A stretch of DNA of 64,000 nt, taken from NCBI GenBank assembly GCA_037127315.1, contig JBBBDQ010001941.1, positions 21,587-85,586 on the forward strand, in the 5' to 3' direction. The translations under genes were made by a program, and so were the position numbers. Of the stretch, positions 39,464 through 51,595 are shown one piece after another. Numbering within the stretch: position 1 is the stretch's first letter; each line of letters begins with the position of its first letter. The notes below the pieces were generated by a model. The model did not search any database. It worked only from the letters and a program-made list of their open reading frames with translations, and was not told the origin of the DNA. This DNA comes from Ascarosepion bandense. Its lineage: Eukaryota; Mollusca; Cephalopoda; Sepiida; Sepiidae.

Positions 39464-42109
39464 GCTGGAATATTGCGCATTAAGTGTATTTTCATGCATA
39501 TCAAGATTAATGCTAATTCTTATGTAAATTGATGTGTAGAATCATATGGTCTCATTTAAAATTGATTCTGATCAATATAAATGAGTGTAATGTAAGCCCG
39601 AAAATTGAGCATTTAGTGTATTTTCATGCATATCAAGATTAATGCTGATTCTTATGTAAATTGATGTGTAGAATCATACGGTCTCATTTAAAATTGATTC
39701 TGAGCAATATAAATGAGTGTACTGAAAGCCGGAAAATTGCGCATTTAGTGTATTTTCATGCATATCAAGATTAATGCTGATTCTTATGTAAATTGATGTG
39801 TAGAATCATATGGATTCAATTAAAATTGATTCTGAGCAATATAAATGAGTGTACTGAAAGCCCGAAAATTGCGCATTTAGTGTATTTTCATGCATATCAA
39901 GATTAGTGCTGATTCTTATGTAAATTGATGTGTAGAATCGTATGGTCTCATTTAAAATTGATTCTGATCAATATAAATGAGTGTACTGAAAGTCCGAAAA
40001 TTGCGCATTTACTGTATTTTCATGCATATCAACATTAATGCTGATTGATATGTAAATTGATGTGTAGAATCATACGGTCTCATTTAAAATTGATTCTGAG
40101 CAATATAAATGAGTGTACTGAAAGCCCGAATATTACTCATTTAGTGTATTTTCATGCATATCAAGATTAATGCTGATTCTTATGTAAATTGATGTGTAGA
40201 ATCACATGGTTTCATTTAAAATTGATTCTGAGCAATATAAATGAGTGTACTGAAAGCCCGAAAATTGCGCATTTAGTGTATTTTCATGCATATCAAGATT
40301 AATGCTGATTCTTATGTAAATTGATGTGTAGAATCATATGGTTTCATTTAAAATTGATTCTGAGCAATGTAAATGTGTGTACTGAAAGCCCGAAAATTGC
40401 GCATTTAGTGTATTTTCATGCATATCAAGATTAATGCGGATTCTTATGTAAATTGATGTGTAGAATCATATGGTTTCATTTAAAATTGATTCAGGGCAAT
40501 ATAAATGAGTGTACTGAAAGCCCGAAAATTGCGCATTTAGTGTATTTTCATGCATATCAAGATTAATGCTGATTCTTATGTAAATTGATGTGTAGAATCA
40601 TACGGTCTCATTTAAAATTGATTCTGAGCAATATAAATGTGTGTACTGCAAGCCCGAAAATTGCGCATTTAGTGTATTTTCATGCATATCAAGATTAATG
40701 CTGATTCTTATGTAAATTGATGTGTAGAATCATATGGTCTCATTTAAAATTGATTCCGAGCAATATAAATGAGTGTACTGAAAGCCCGAAAATTGCGCAT
40801 TTAGTGTATTTTCATGCATATCAAGATTAATGCTGATTCTTATGTAAATTGATGTGTAGAATCATATGGTTTCATTTAAAATTGATTCTGAGCAATAGAA
40901 ATGACTGTACTGTCAGACCGAAAATTGCGCATTTAGTGTATTTACATGCATATCAAGATTAATGCTGATTCTTATGTAAATTGATGTGTAGAATCATACG
41001 GTCTCATTTAAAATTGATTCTGAGCAATATAAATGTGTGTACTGAAAGCCCGAAAATTGCGCATTTAGTGTATTTTCATGCATATCAAGATTAATGCTGA
41101 TTCTTATGTAAATTGATGTGTAGAATCATATGGTCTCATTTAAAATTGATTCCGAGCAATATAAATGAGTGTACTGAAAGCCCGAAAATTGCGCATTTAG
41201 TGTATTTTCATGCATATCAAGATTAATGCTGATTCTTATGTAAATTGATGTGTAGAATCATATGCTTTCATTTAAAATTGATTCTGAGCAATAGAAATGA
41301 CTGTACTGAAAGACCGATAATTGCGCATTTAGTGTATTTTCATGCATATCAAGATTAATGCTGATTCTTATGTAATTTCATGTGTAGAATCAAATGGTTT
41401 CATTTAAAATTGATTCTGAGCAATATAAATGAGTGTACTGAAAGCCCGAAATTTGCGCATTTAGTGTATTTTCATGCATATCAAGATTAATGCTGATTCT
41501 TATGTAAATTGATGTGTAGAATCATACGGTCTCATTTAAAATTGATTCTGAGCAATATAAATGAGTGTACTGAAAGCTGGAATATTGCGCATTAAGTGTA
41601 TTTTCATGCATATCAAGATTAATGCTAATTCTTATGTAAATTGATGTGTAGAATCATATGGTCTCATTTAAAATTGATTCTGATCAATATAAATGAGTGT
41701 AATGTAAGCCCGAAAATTGAGCATTTAGTGTATTTTCATGCATATCAAGATTAATGCTGATTCTTATGTAAATTGATGTGTAGAATCATACGGTCTCATT
41801 TAAAATTGATTCTGAGCAATATAAATGAGTGTACTGAAAGCCGGAAAATTGCGCATTTAGTGTATTTTCATGCATATCAAGATTAATGCTGATTCTTATG
41901 TAAATTGATGTGTAGAATCATATGGATTCAATTAAAATCGATTCTGAGCAATATAAATGAGTGTACTGAAAGCCCGAAAATTGCGCATTGAGTGTATTTT
42001 CATGCATATCAAGATTAATGCTGATTCTTATGTAAATTGATGTGTAGAATCATACGGTCTCATTTAAAATTGATTCTGAGCAATATAAATGAGCGTACTG
42101 AAAGACCAA
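39464..42109 (+). repeat. GCTGG-type unit extended by a 15-monomer duplication, copy 1
   Basis: The unit starts at 39,464 and the next GCTGG marker is at 41,576 (2112 bp, 16 monomers). From about 40,130 it holds the series GAGCAATGTAAATGTG (40,361), TTCAGGGCAATA (40,490), GTACTGCAAGCCCG (40,640) and ACTGTCAGACCG with TTTACATGC (about 40,910). All four recur exactly 1980 bp downstream. Confidence 0.83.
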
Positions 42110-42403
42110 ACACTGCGCATTTAGTGTATTTTCATGCATATCAAGATTAATGCTGATTCTTATGTAAATTGATGTGTAGAATCTCATGGTTTCATTTAAA
42201 ATTGATTCTGAGCAATATAAATGAGTGTACTGAAAGCCCGAAAATTGCGCATTTAGTGTATTTTCATGCATATCAAGATTAATGCTGATTCTTATGTAAA
42301 TTGATGTGTAGAATATTATGGTTTCATTTAAAATTGATTCTGAGCAATGTAAATGTGTGTACTGAAAGCCCGAAAATTGCGCATTTAGTGTATTTTCATG
42401 CAT
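42050..42403 (-). other. longest open frame, 117 codons, repeat artefact
   Basis: Because 132 bp is 44 codons, one frame stays in register across monomers and encodes a 44-residue repeat (MHENTLNAQFSGFQ...). The consensus has one in-frame TGA per monomer, at the CATATGATTC site. Here two successive monomers have changed it (GAATATTATGG and GAATCTCATGG on the + strand), so the frame reads through 2.7 monomers. There is no start context, codon bias or flanking gene to support it. All shorter open stretches in the window arise the same way. I judge it not to be a gene. Confidence 0.85.
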
Positions 42404-42975
42404 ATCAAGATTAATGCGGATTCTTATGTAAATTGATGTGTAGAATCATATGGTTTCATTTAAAATTGATTCAGGGCAATATAAATGAGTGTACTGAAAG
42501 CCCGAAAATTGCGCATTTAGTGTATTTTCATGCATATCAAGATTAATGCTGATTCTTATGTAAATTGATGTGTAGAATCATACGGTCTCATTTAAAATTG
42601 ATTCTGAGCAATATAAATGTGTGTACTGCAAGCCCGAAAATTGCGCATTTAGTGTATTTTCATGCATATCAAGATTAATGCTGATTCTTATGTAAATTGA
42701 TGTGTAGAATCATATGGTCTCATTTAAAATTGATTCCGAGCAATATAAATGAGTGTACTGAAAGCCCGAAAATTGCGCATTTAGTGTATTTTCATGCATA
42801 TCAAGATTAATGCTGATTCTTATGTAAATTGATGTGTAGAATCATATGGTTTCATTTAAAATTGATTCTGAGCAATAGAAATGACTGTACTGTCAGACCG
42901 AAAATTGCGCAATTAGTGTATTTACATGCATATCAAGATTAATGCTGATTCTTATGTAAATTGATGTGTAGAATC
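42110..42975 (+). repeat. 15-monomer HOR, copy 2, partial (about 0.87 kb)
   Basis: Repeats 40,130-40,995 at +1980 bp (15 x 132): GAGCAATGTAAATG at 42,341, TTCAGGGCAATA at 42,470, CTGCAAGCCCG near 42,623, ACTGTCAGACCG near 42,890. It stops where CATACGGTCTC in copy 1 meets CAAATGGTTTC here (about 42,975). Confidence 0.85.
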
Positions 42976-43805
42976 AAATGGTTTCATTTAAAAGTGATTC
43001 TGAGTAATATAAATGAGTGTACTGAAAGCCCGAAATTTGCGCATTTAGTGTATTTTCATGCATATCAAGATTAATGCTGATTCTTATGTAAATTGATGTG
43101 TAGAATCATACGGTCTCATTTAAAATTGATTCTGAGCAATATAAATGAGTGTACTGAAAGCCCGAAAATTTCGCATTTAGTGTATTTTCAGGCATATCAA
43201 GATTAATGCTGATTCTTATGTAAATTGATGTGTAGAATCATATGGATTCAATTAAAATTGATTCTGAGCAATATAAATGAGTGTACTGAAAGCCCGAAAA
43301 TTACTCATTTAGTGTATTTCCATGCATATCAAGATTAATGCTGATTCTTATGTACATTGATGTGTAGAATCACATGGTTTTTATTTCAAATTGATTCTGA
43401 GCAATATAAATGTGTGTACTGAAAGCCCGAAAATTGCACATTTAGTGTATTTTCATGCATATCAAGATTAATGCGGATTCTTATGTAAATTGATGTGCAG
43501 ATTCATATGGTCTCATTTAAAATTGATTCTGAGCAATATAAATGAGTGTACTGAAAGCCGGAAAATTGCGCATTTAGTGTATTTTCATGCATATCAAGAT
43601 TAATGCTGATTCTTATGTAAATTGATGTGTAGAATCATACGGTCTCATTTAAAATTGATTCTGAGCAATATAAATGTGTGTACTGAAAGCCCGAAAATTG
43701 CGCATTTAGTGTATTTTCATGCATATCAAGATTAATGCTGATTCTTATGTAAATTGATGTGTAGAATCATATGGTTTCATTTAAAATTGATTCTGAGCAA
43801 TATAA
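42976..43805 (+). repeat. forward satellite between HOR families
   Basis: About six monomers. One carries a TTTTTATTTC change with an extra base (near 43,379), another GATGTGCAG (near 43,495). They resemble the 9-16 kb block types (TTTTCAGGCAT, GGATTCAATT, GCACATTTAG with GCGGATT) but form no complete unit here. No gene. Confidence 0.7.
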
Positions 43806-45917
43806 ATGAGTGTACTGAAAGCCCGAAAATTGCGCATTTAGTGTATTTTCATGCATGTCAAGATTAATGCTGATTCTTATGTAAATTGATATGTAGAATC
43901 ATATGGTTTCATTTAAAATTGATTCTGAGCAATATAAATGTGTGTACTGAAAGCCCGAAAATTGCACATTTAGTGTATTTTCATGCATATCAAGATTAAT
44001 GCGGATTCATATGTAAATTGATGTGTAGATTCATATGGTCTCATTTAAAATTGATTCTGAGCAATGTAAATGAGTGTACTGAAACCCGGAAAACTGCGCA
44101 TTTAGTGTATTTTCATGCATATCAAGATTAATGCTGATTCTTATGTAAATTGATGTGTAGAATCATACGGTCTCATTTAAAATTGATTCTGAGCAATATA
44201 AATGTGTGTACTGAAAGCCCGAAAATTGCGCATTTAGTGTATTTTCATGCATATCAAGATTAATGCTGATTCTTATGTAAATTGATATGTAGAATCATAT
44301 GGTTTCATTTAAAATTGATTCTGTGCAATATAAATGTGTGTACTGAAAGCCCGAAAATTGCACATTTAGTGTATTTTCATGCATATCAAGATTAATGCGG
44401 ATTCTTATGTAAATTGATGTGTAGATTCATATGGTCTCATTTAAAATTGATTCTGAGCAATATAAATGAGTGTACTGAAAGCCGGAAAATTGCGCATTTA
44501 GTGTATTTTCATGCATATCAAGATTAATGCTGATTCTTATGTAAATTGATGTGTAGAATCATACGGTCTCATTTAAAATTGATTATGAGCAATATAAATG
44601 TGTGTACTGAAAGCCCGAAAATTGCGCATTTAGTGTATTTTCATGCATATCAAGATTAATGCTGATTCTTATGTAAATTGATGCGTAGAATCATATCGTC
44701 TCATTTAAAATTGATTCTGAGCAATATAAATGAGTGTACTGAAAGCCCGAAAATTGCGCATTTAGTGTATTTTCATGCATATCAAGATTAATGCTGATTC
44801 TTATGTAAATTGATGTGTAGAATCATACGGTTTCATTTAAAATTGATTCTGAGCAATATAAATGAGTGTACTGAAAGCCCGAAATTTGCGCATTTAGTGT
44901 ATTTTCATGCATATCAAGATTAATGCTGATTCTTATGTAAATTGATGTGTAGAATCATACGGTCTCATTTAAAATTGATTCTGAGCAATATAAATGAGTG
45001 TACTGAAAGCCCGAAAATTGCGCATTTAGTGTATTTTCAGGCATATCAAGATTAATGCTGATTCTTATGTAAATTGATGTGTAGAATCATATGGATTCAA
45101 TTAAAATTGATTCTGAGCAATATAAATGAGTGTACTGAAAGCCCGAAAATTGCGCATTTAGTGTATTTTCATGCATATCAAGATTAATGCTGATTCTTAT
45201 GTAAATTGATGTGTAGAATCGTATGGTCTCGTTTAAAATTGATTCTGATCAATATAAATGAGTGTACTGAAAGACCAAACACTGCGCATTTAGTGTATTT
45301 TCATGCATATCAAGATTAATGCTGATTCATATGTAAATTGACGTGTAGAATCATACGGTCTCATTTAAAATTGATTCTGAGCAATATAAATGAGTGTACT
45401 GAAAGCCCGAAAATTACTCATTTAGTGTATTTTCATGCATATCAAGATTAATGCTGATTCTTATGTAAATTGATGTGTAGAATCACATGGTTTCATTTCA
45501 AATTGATTCTGAGCAATATAAATGAGTGTACTGAAAGCCGGAAAATTGCGCATTTAGTGTATTTTCATGCATATCAAGATTAATGCTGATTCTTATGTAA
45601 ATTGATGTGTAGAATCATATGGTTTCATTTAAAATCGATTCTGAGCAATATAAATGTGTGTACTGAAAGCCCGAAAATTGCGCATTTAGTGTATTTTCAT
45701 GCATGTCAAGATTAATGCTGATTCTTATGTAAATTGATGTGTAGAATCATACGGTTTCATTTAAAATTGATTCTGAGCAATATAAATGAGTGTACTGAAA
45801 GCCCGAAAATTGCACATTTAGTGTATTTTCATGCATATCAAGATTAATGCGGATTCATATGTAAATTGATGTGTAGATTCATATGGTCTCATTTAAAATT
45901 GATTCTGAGCAATATAA
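43806..45917 (+). repeat. 16-monomer HOR, copy 1 (2112 bp)
   Basis: Starts at a CATGTCAAG / GATATG monomer, then GCACATTTAG with GCGGATTCATATG, GGAAAACTGCGC (about 44,089), TCTGTGCAATATAAATG (about 44,320), GATGCGTAGAATC (44,681), ATATCGTCTC, GTATGGTCTCGTTT (about 45,221) and TTGACGTG. The order recurs 2112 bp on. It shares the GTATGG/CGTTT and TTGACGTG run with the 6-9 kb unit, so the two are related. Confidence 0.88.
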
Positions 45918-47590
45918 ATGAGTGTACTGAAAGCCCGAAAATTGCGCATTTAGTGTATTTTCATGCATGTCAAGATTAATGCTGATTCTTATGTAAATTG
46001 ATATGTAGAATCATATGGTTTCATTTAAAATTGATTCTGAGCAATATAAATGTGTGTACTGAAAGCCCGAAAATTGCACATTTAGTGTATTTTCATGCAT
46101 ATCAAGATTAATGCGGATTCATATGTAAATTGATGTGTAGATTCATATGGTCTCATTTCAAATTGATTCTGAGCAATATAAATGAGTGTACTGAAAGCCG
46201 GAAAACTGCGCATTTAGTGTATTTTCATGCATATCAAGATTAATGCTGATTCTTATGTAAATTGATGTGTAGAATCATACGGTCTCATTTAAAATTGATT
46301 CTGAGCAATATAAATGTGTGTACTGAAAGCCCGAAAATTGCGCATTTAGTGTATTTTCATGCATATCAAGATTAATGCTGATTCTTATGTAAATTGATAT
46401 GTAGAATCATATGGTTTCATTTAAAATTGATTCTGTGCAATATAAATGTGTGTACTGAAAGCCCGAAAATTGCACATTTAGTGTATTTTCATGCATATCA
46501 AGATTAATGCGGATTCTTATGTAAATTGATGTGTAGATTCATATGGTCTCATTTAAAATTGATTCTGAGCAATATAAATGAGTGTACTGAAAGCCGGAAA
46601 ATTGCGCATTTAGTGTATTTTCATGCATATCAAGATTAATGCTGATTCTTATGTAAATTGATGTGTAGAATCATACGGTCTCATTTAAAATTGATTCTGA
46701 TCAATATAAATGTGTGTACTGAAAGCCCGAAAATTGCGCATTTAGTGTATTTTCATGCATATCAAGATTAATGCTGATTCTTATGTAAATTGATGCGTAG
46801 AATCATATCGTCTCATTTAAAATTGATTCTGAGCAATATAAATGAGTGTACTGAAAGCCCGAAAATTGCGCATTTAGTGTATTTTCATGCATATCAAGAT
46901 TAATGCTGATTCTTATGTAAATTGATGTGTAGAATCATACGGTTTCATTTAAAATTGATTCTGAGCAATATAAATGAGTGTACTGAAAGCCCGAAATTTG
47001 CGCATTTAGTGTATTTTCATGCATATCAAGATTAATGCTGATTCTTATGTAAATTGATGTGTAGAATCATAAGGTCTCATTTAAAATTGATTCTGAGCAA
47101 TATAAATGAGTGTACTGAAAGCCCGAAAATTGCGCATTTAGTGTATTTTCAGGCATATCAAGATTAATGTTGATTCTTATGTAAATTGATGTGTAGAATC
47201 ATATGGATTCAATTAAAATTGATTCTGAGCAATATAAATGAGTGTACTGAAAGCCCGAAAATTGCGCATTTAGTGTATTTTCATGCATATCAAGATTAAT
47301 GCTGATTCTTATGTAAATTGATGTGTAGAATCGTATGGTCTCGTTTAAAATTGATTCTGATCAATATAAATGAGTGTACTGAAAGACCAAACACTGCGCA
47401 TTTAGTGTATTTTCATGCATATCAAGATTAATGCTGATTCATATGTAAATTGACGTGTAGAATCATACGGTCTCATTTAAAATTGATTCTGAGCAATATA
47501 AATGAGTGTACTGAAAGCCCGAAAATTACTCATTTAGTGTATTTTCATGCATATCAAATTAATGCTGATTCTTATGTAAATTGATGTGTA
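45918..47590 (+). repeat. 16-monomer HOR, copy 2, partial (about 1.67 kb)
   Basis: Marker for marker repeat of 43,806-45,480, e.g. TCTGTGCAATATAAATG near 46,432, GATGCGTAGAATC at 46,793, CGTTT near 47,343. Private changes include GATCAATATAAATGTG near 46,700, CATAAGGTCTC near 47,070 and a 3-base loss (ATATCAAATTAATG near 47,556). Matching ends near 47,590. Confidence 0.87.
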
Positions 47591-49200
47591 GAATCATACG
47601 GTCTCATTTAAAATTGATTCTGAGCAATATAAATGTGTGTACTGAAAGCCCGAAAATTGCGCATTTAGTGTATTTTCATGCATATCAAGATTAATGCTGA
47701 TTCTTATGTAAATTGAAGTGTAGAATCATATCGTCTCATTTAAAATTGATTCCGAGCAATATAAATGAGTGTACTGAAAGCCCGAAAATTGCGCATTTAG
47801 TGTATTTTCATGCATATCAAGATTAATGCTGATTCTTAAGTAAATTGATGTGTAGAATCATATGGTTTCATTTAAAATTGATTCTGAGCAATAAAAATGA
47901 GTGTACTGAAAGCCCGAAAATTGCGCATTTAGTGTATTTTCATGCATATCAAGATTAATGCTGATTCTTATATAAATTGATGTGTAGAATCATATGGTCT
48001 CATTTAAAATTGATTCTGATCAATATAAATGAGTTTACAGAAAATCCTAAAATCTGCGCATTTAGTGTATTTTCATGCATATCAAGATTAATGCTGATTC
48101 TTATGTAAATTGATGTGTAGAATCACATGGTTTCATTTCAAATTGATTCTGAGCAATATAAATGAGTGTACTGAAAGCCCGAAAATTGCGCATTTAGTGT
48201 ATTTTCATGCATGTCAAGATTAATGCTGATTCTTATGTAAATTGATATGTAGAATCATATGGTTTCATTTAAAATTGATTCTGAGCAATATAAATGTGTG
48301 TACTGAAAGCCCGAAAATTGCACATTTAGTGTATTTTCATGCATATCAAGATTAATGCGGATTCTTATGTAAATTGATGTGTAGATTCATATGGTCTCAT
48401 TTTAAATTGATTCTGAGCAATATAAATGAGTGTACTGAAAGCCGGAAAATTGCGCATTTAGTGTATTTTCATGCATATCAAGATTAATGCTGATTCTTAC
48501 GTAAATTGATATGTAGAATCATACGGTCTCATTTAAAATTGATTCTGAGCAATATAAATGTGTGTACTGAAAGCCCGAAAATTGCGCATTTAGTGTATTT
48601 TCATGCATATCAAGATTAATGCTGATTCTTATGTAAATTGATGTGTAGAATCATATCGTCTCATTTAAAATTGATTCCGAGCAATATAAATGAGTGTACT
48701 GAAAGCCCGAAAATTGCGCATTTAGTGTATTTTCATGCATATCAAGATTAATGCTGATTCTTATGTAAATTGATGTGTAGAATCATACGGTTTCATTTAA
48801 AATTGATTCTGAGCAATATAAATGAGTGTACTGAAAGCCCGAAAATTGCGCATTTAGTGTATTTTCATGCATATCAAGATTAATGCTGATTCTTATGTAA
48901 ATTGATGTGTAGAATCATACGGTCTCATTTAAAATTGATTTTTAGCAATATAAATGAGTGTACTGAAAGACCAAACACTGCGCATTTAGTGTATTTTCAT
49001 GCATATCAAGATTAATGCTGATTCATATGTAAATTGATGTGTAGAATCATACGGTCTCATTTAAAATTGATTCTGAGCAATATAAATGAGTGTACTGAAA
49101 GCCCGAAAATTACTCATTTAGTGTATTTTCATGCATATCAAGATTAATGCTGATTCTTATGTAAATTGATGTGTAGAATAATATGGTCTCATTTAAAATT
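47591..49200 (+). repeat. forward satellite, fragments of the 9-16 kb HOR types
   Basis: About 12 monomers with markers known from the 9-16 kb blocks: ATATCGTCTC with CCGAGC, TTTACAGAAAATCC with two extra bases (about 48,032), GCACATTTAG with GCGGATT, GATTTTTAGC (about 48,937), GACCAAACACTG and TTACTC. The order is shortened relative to those blocks, as if monomers were deleted. No gene. Confidence 0.72.
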
Positions 49201-49775
49201 GATTCTGATCAATATAAATGAGTTTACAGAAAGTCCAAATCTGCGCATTTAGTGTATTTTCATGCATATCAAGATTAATGCTGATTCTTATGTAAATTGA
49301 TGTGTAGAATCATATGGTTACATTTAAAATTGATTCTGAGCAATATAAATGAGTGTACTGAAAGCCCGAAAATTGCGCATTTAGTGTATTTTCATGCATA
49401 TCAAGATTAATGCTGATTCTTATGTAAATTGATGTGTAGAATCATATGGTCACATTTAAAATTGATTCCGAGCAATATAAATGAGTATACTGAAGGCCCG
49501 AAAATTTCGCATTTAGTGTATTTTCATGCATATCAAGATTAATGCTTATTCTTATGTAAATTGATTTGTAGAATCATATGGTTACATTTTAAATTGATTC
49601 TGATCAATATAAATGACTGTACTGAAAGACCAAAAACTGCGCATTTAGTGTATTTTCATGCATATCAAGATTAATGCTGATTCTTATGTAAATTGATGTG
49701 TAGAATCATATGGTCTCATTTAAATTGACTCCGAGCGACATGAATGTGTGTACTGAAAGCCCGAAAATTGCGCAT
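49201..49775 (+). repeat. TTTACAG-to-GCGACATGAATG cassette, copy 1
   Basis: An ordered group of unusual monomers: GAGTTTACAGAAAGTCC, GGTTACATTT, GGTCACATTT, GAGTATACTGAAGGCCCG with TTTCGC, GCTTATTC with GATTTGTAG, GGTTACATTTTAAATTG, GACTGTACTG with GACCAAAAACTG, and finally TTTAAATTGACTCCGAGCGA with CATGAATG. The same order appears near 50.9-51.6 kb and, on the opposite strand, at 61.9-62.45 kb. This copy matches the reversed one most closely (shared GTATACTGAAGG and ACATTTTAAATTG). Confidence 0.87.
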
Positions 49776-50537
49776 TTAGTGTATTTTCATGCATATCAAG
49801 ATTAATGCTGATTCTTATGTAAATTGATATGTAGAATCATATGGTCTCATTTAAAATTGATTCCGAGCAATATAAATGAGTGTACTAAAGAAAGAAAATT
49901 GCGCATTTAGTGTATTTTCATGCATATCAAGATTAATGCTGATTCTTATGTAAATTGATGTGTAGAATCATATGGTTTCATTTAAAATTGATTCTGAGCA
50001 ATAGAAATGACTGTACTGAAAGACCGAAAATTGCGCATTTAGTGTATTTTCATGCATATCAAGATTAATGCTGATTCTTATGTAAATTGATGTCTAGAAT
50101 CATACGGTCTCATTTAAAATTGATTCTGAGCAATATAAATGTGTGTACTGAAAGCCCGAAAATTGCGCATTTAGTGTATTTTCATGCATATCAAGATTAA
50201 TGCTGATTCTTATGTAAATTGATGTGTAGAATCATACGGTCTCATTTAAAATTGATTCTGAGCAATATAAATGAGTGTACTGAAAGCCCGAAAATTGCGC
50301 ATTTAGTGTATTTTCATGCATATCAAGATTAATGTTGATTCTTATGTAAATTGATGTGTAGAATCATAGTGTCTCATTTAAAATTGATTCCGAGCAATAT
50401 AAATGAGTGTACTGAAAGCCCGAAAATTGCGCATTTAGTGTATTTTCATGCATATCAAGATTAATGCTGATTCTTATGTAAATTGATGTGTAGAATCATA
50501 TGGTTTCATTTAAAATTGATTCTGAGCAATATAAATG

Positions 50538-51595
50538 AGTGTACTGAAAGCCCGAAAATTGCGCATTTAGTGTATTTTAATGCATATCAATATTAATGCT
50601 GATTCTTATGCAAATTGATGTGTAGAATCATATGGTTTCATTTAAAATTGATTCTGAGCAATATAAATGAGTGTACTGAAAGCCCGAAGATTGCGCATTT
50701 AGTGTATTTTCATGCATATCGAGATTAATGCTGATTCTTACGTAAATTGTTGTGTAGAATCATATGGTCTCATTTAAAATTGATTCTGAGCAATATAAAT
50801 GAGTGTGCTGAAAGCACGAAAATTGCGCATTTAGTGTATTTTCATGCATATCAAGATTAATGCTGATTCTTATATAAATTGATGTGTAGAATCATATGGT
50901 CTCATTTAAAATTGATTCTGATCAATATGAATGAGTTTACAGAAAGTCCACCTCTGCGCATTTAGTGTATTTTCATGCATATCCAGATTAATGCTGATTC
51001 TTATGTAAATTGATGTGTAGAATCATATGGTTACATTTAAAATTGATTCTGAGCAATATAAATGAGTGTACTGAAAGCCCGAAAATTGCGCATTTAGTGT
51101 ATTTTCATGCATATCAAGATTAATGCTGATTCTTATGTAAATTGATGTGTAGAATCATATGGTTACATTTAAAATTGATTCTGAGCAATATAAATGAGTG
51201 GACTGTAAGACAGAAATTTGCGCATTTATTGTATTTTCATGCATATCAAGATTAATGCTGATTCTTATGTAAATTCATGTGTAGAATCATATGGTCACAT
51301 TTAAAATTGATTCCGAGCAATATAAATGAGTGTACTGAAGGCCCGAAAATTGCGCATTTCCTGTATTTTCATGCATATCAAGATTAATGCTTATTCTTAT
51401 GTAAATTGATTTGTAGAATCATATGGTTACATTTAAAATTGATTCTGATCAATATAAATGACTGTACTGAAAGACCAAAAACTGCGCATTTCGTGTATTT
51501 TCATGCATATCAAGATTAATGCTGATTCTTATGTAAATTGATGTGTAGAATCATATGGTCTCATTTAAATTGACTCCGAGCGACATGAATGTGTG
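50538..51595 (+). repeat. TTTACAG-to-GCGACATGAATG cassette, copy 2 with leader
   Basis: Begins with the three-monomer leader TTTTAATGCATATCAATATT, CGAGATT and GTGCTGAAAGCACG (also in 1-2112 and at 17.9-18.25 kb), followed by the cassette series ending in GCGACATGAATG at 51,566-51,595. One additional monomer (GAGTGGACTGTAAGACAG, near 51,198) separates GGTTACATTT from GGTCACATTT. The leader plus cassette is collinear with reversed-arm sequence at about 61,910-62,800. Confidence 0.85.
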
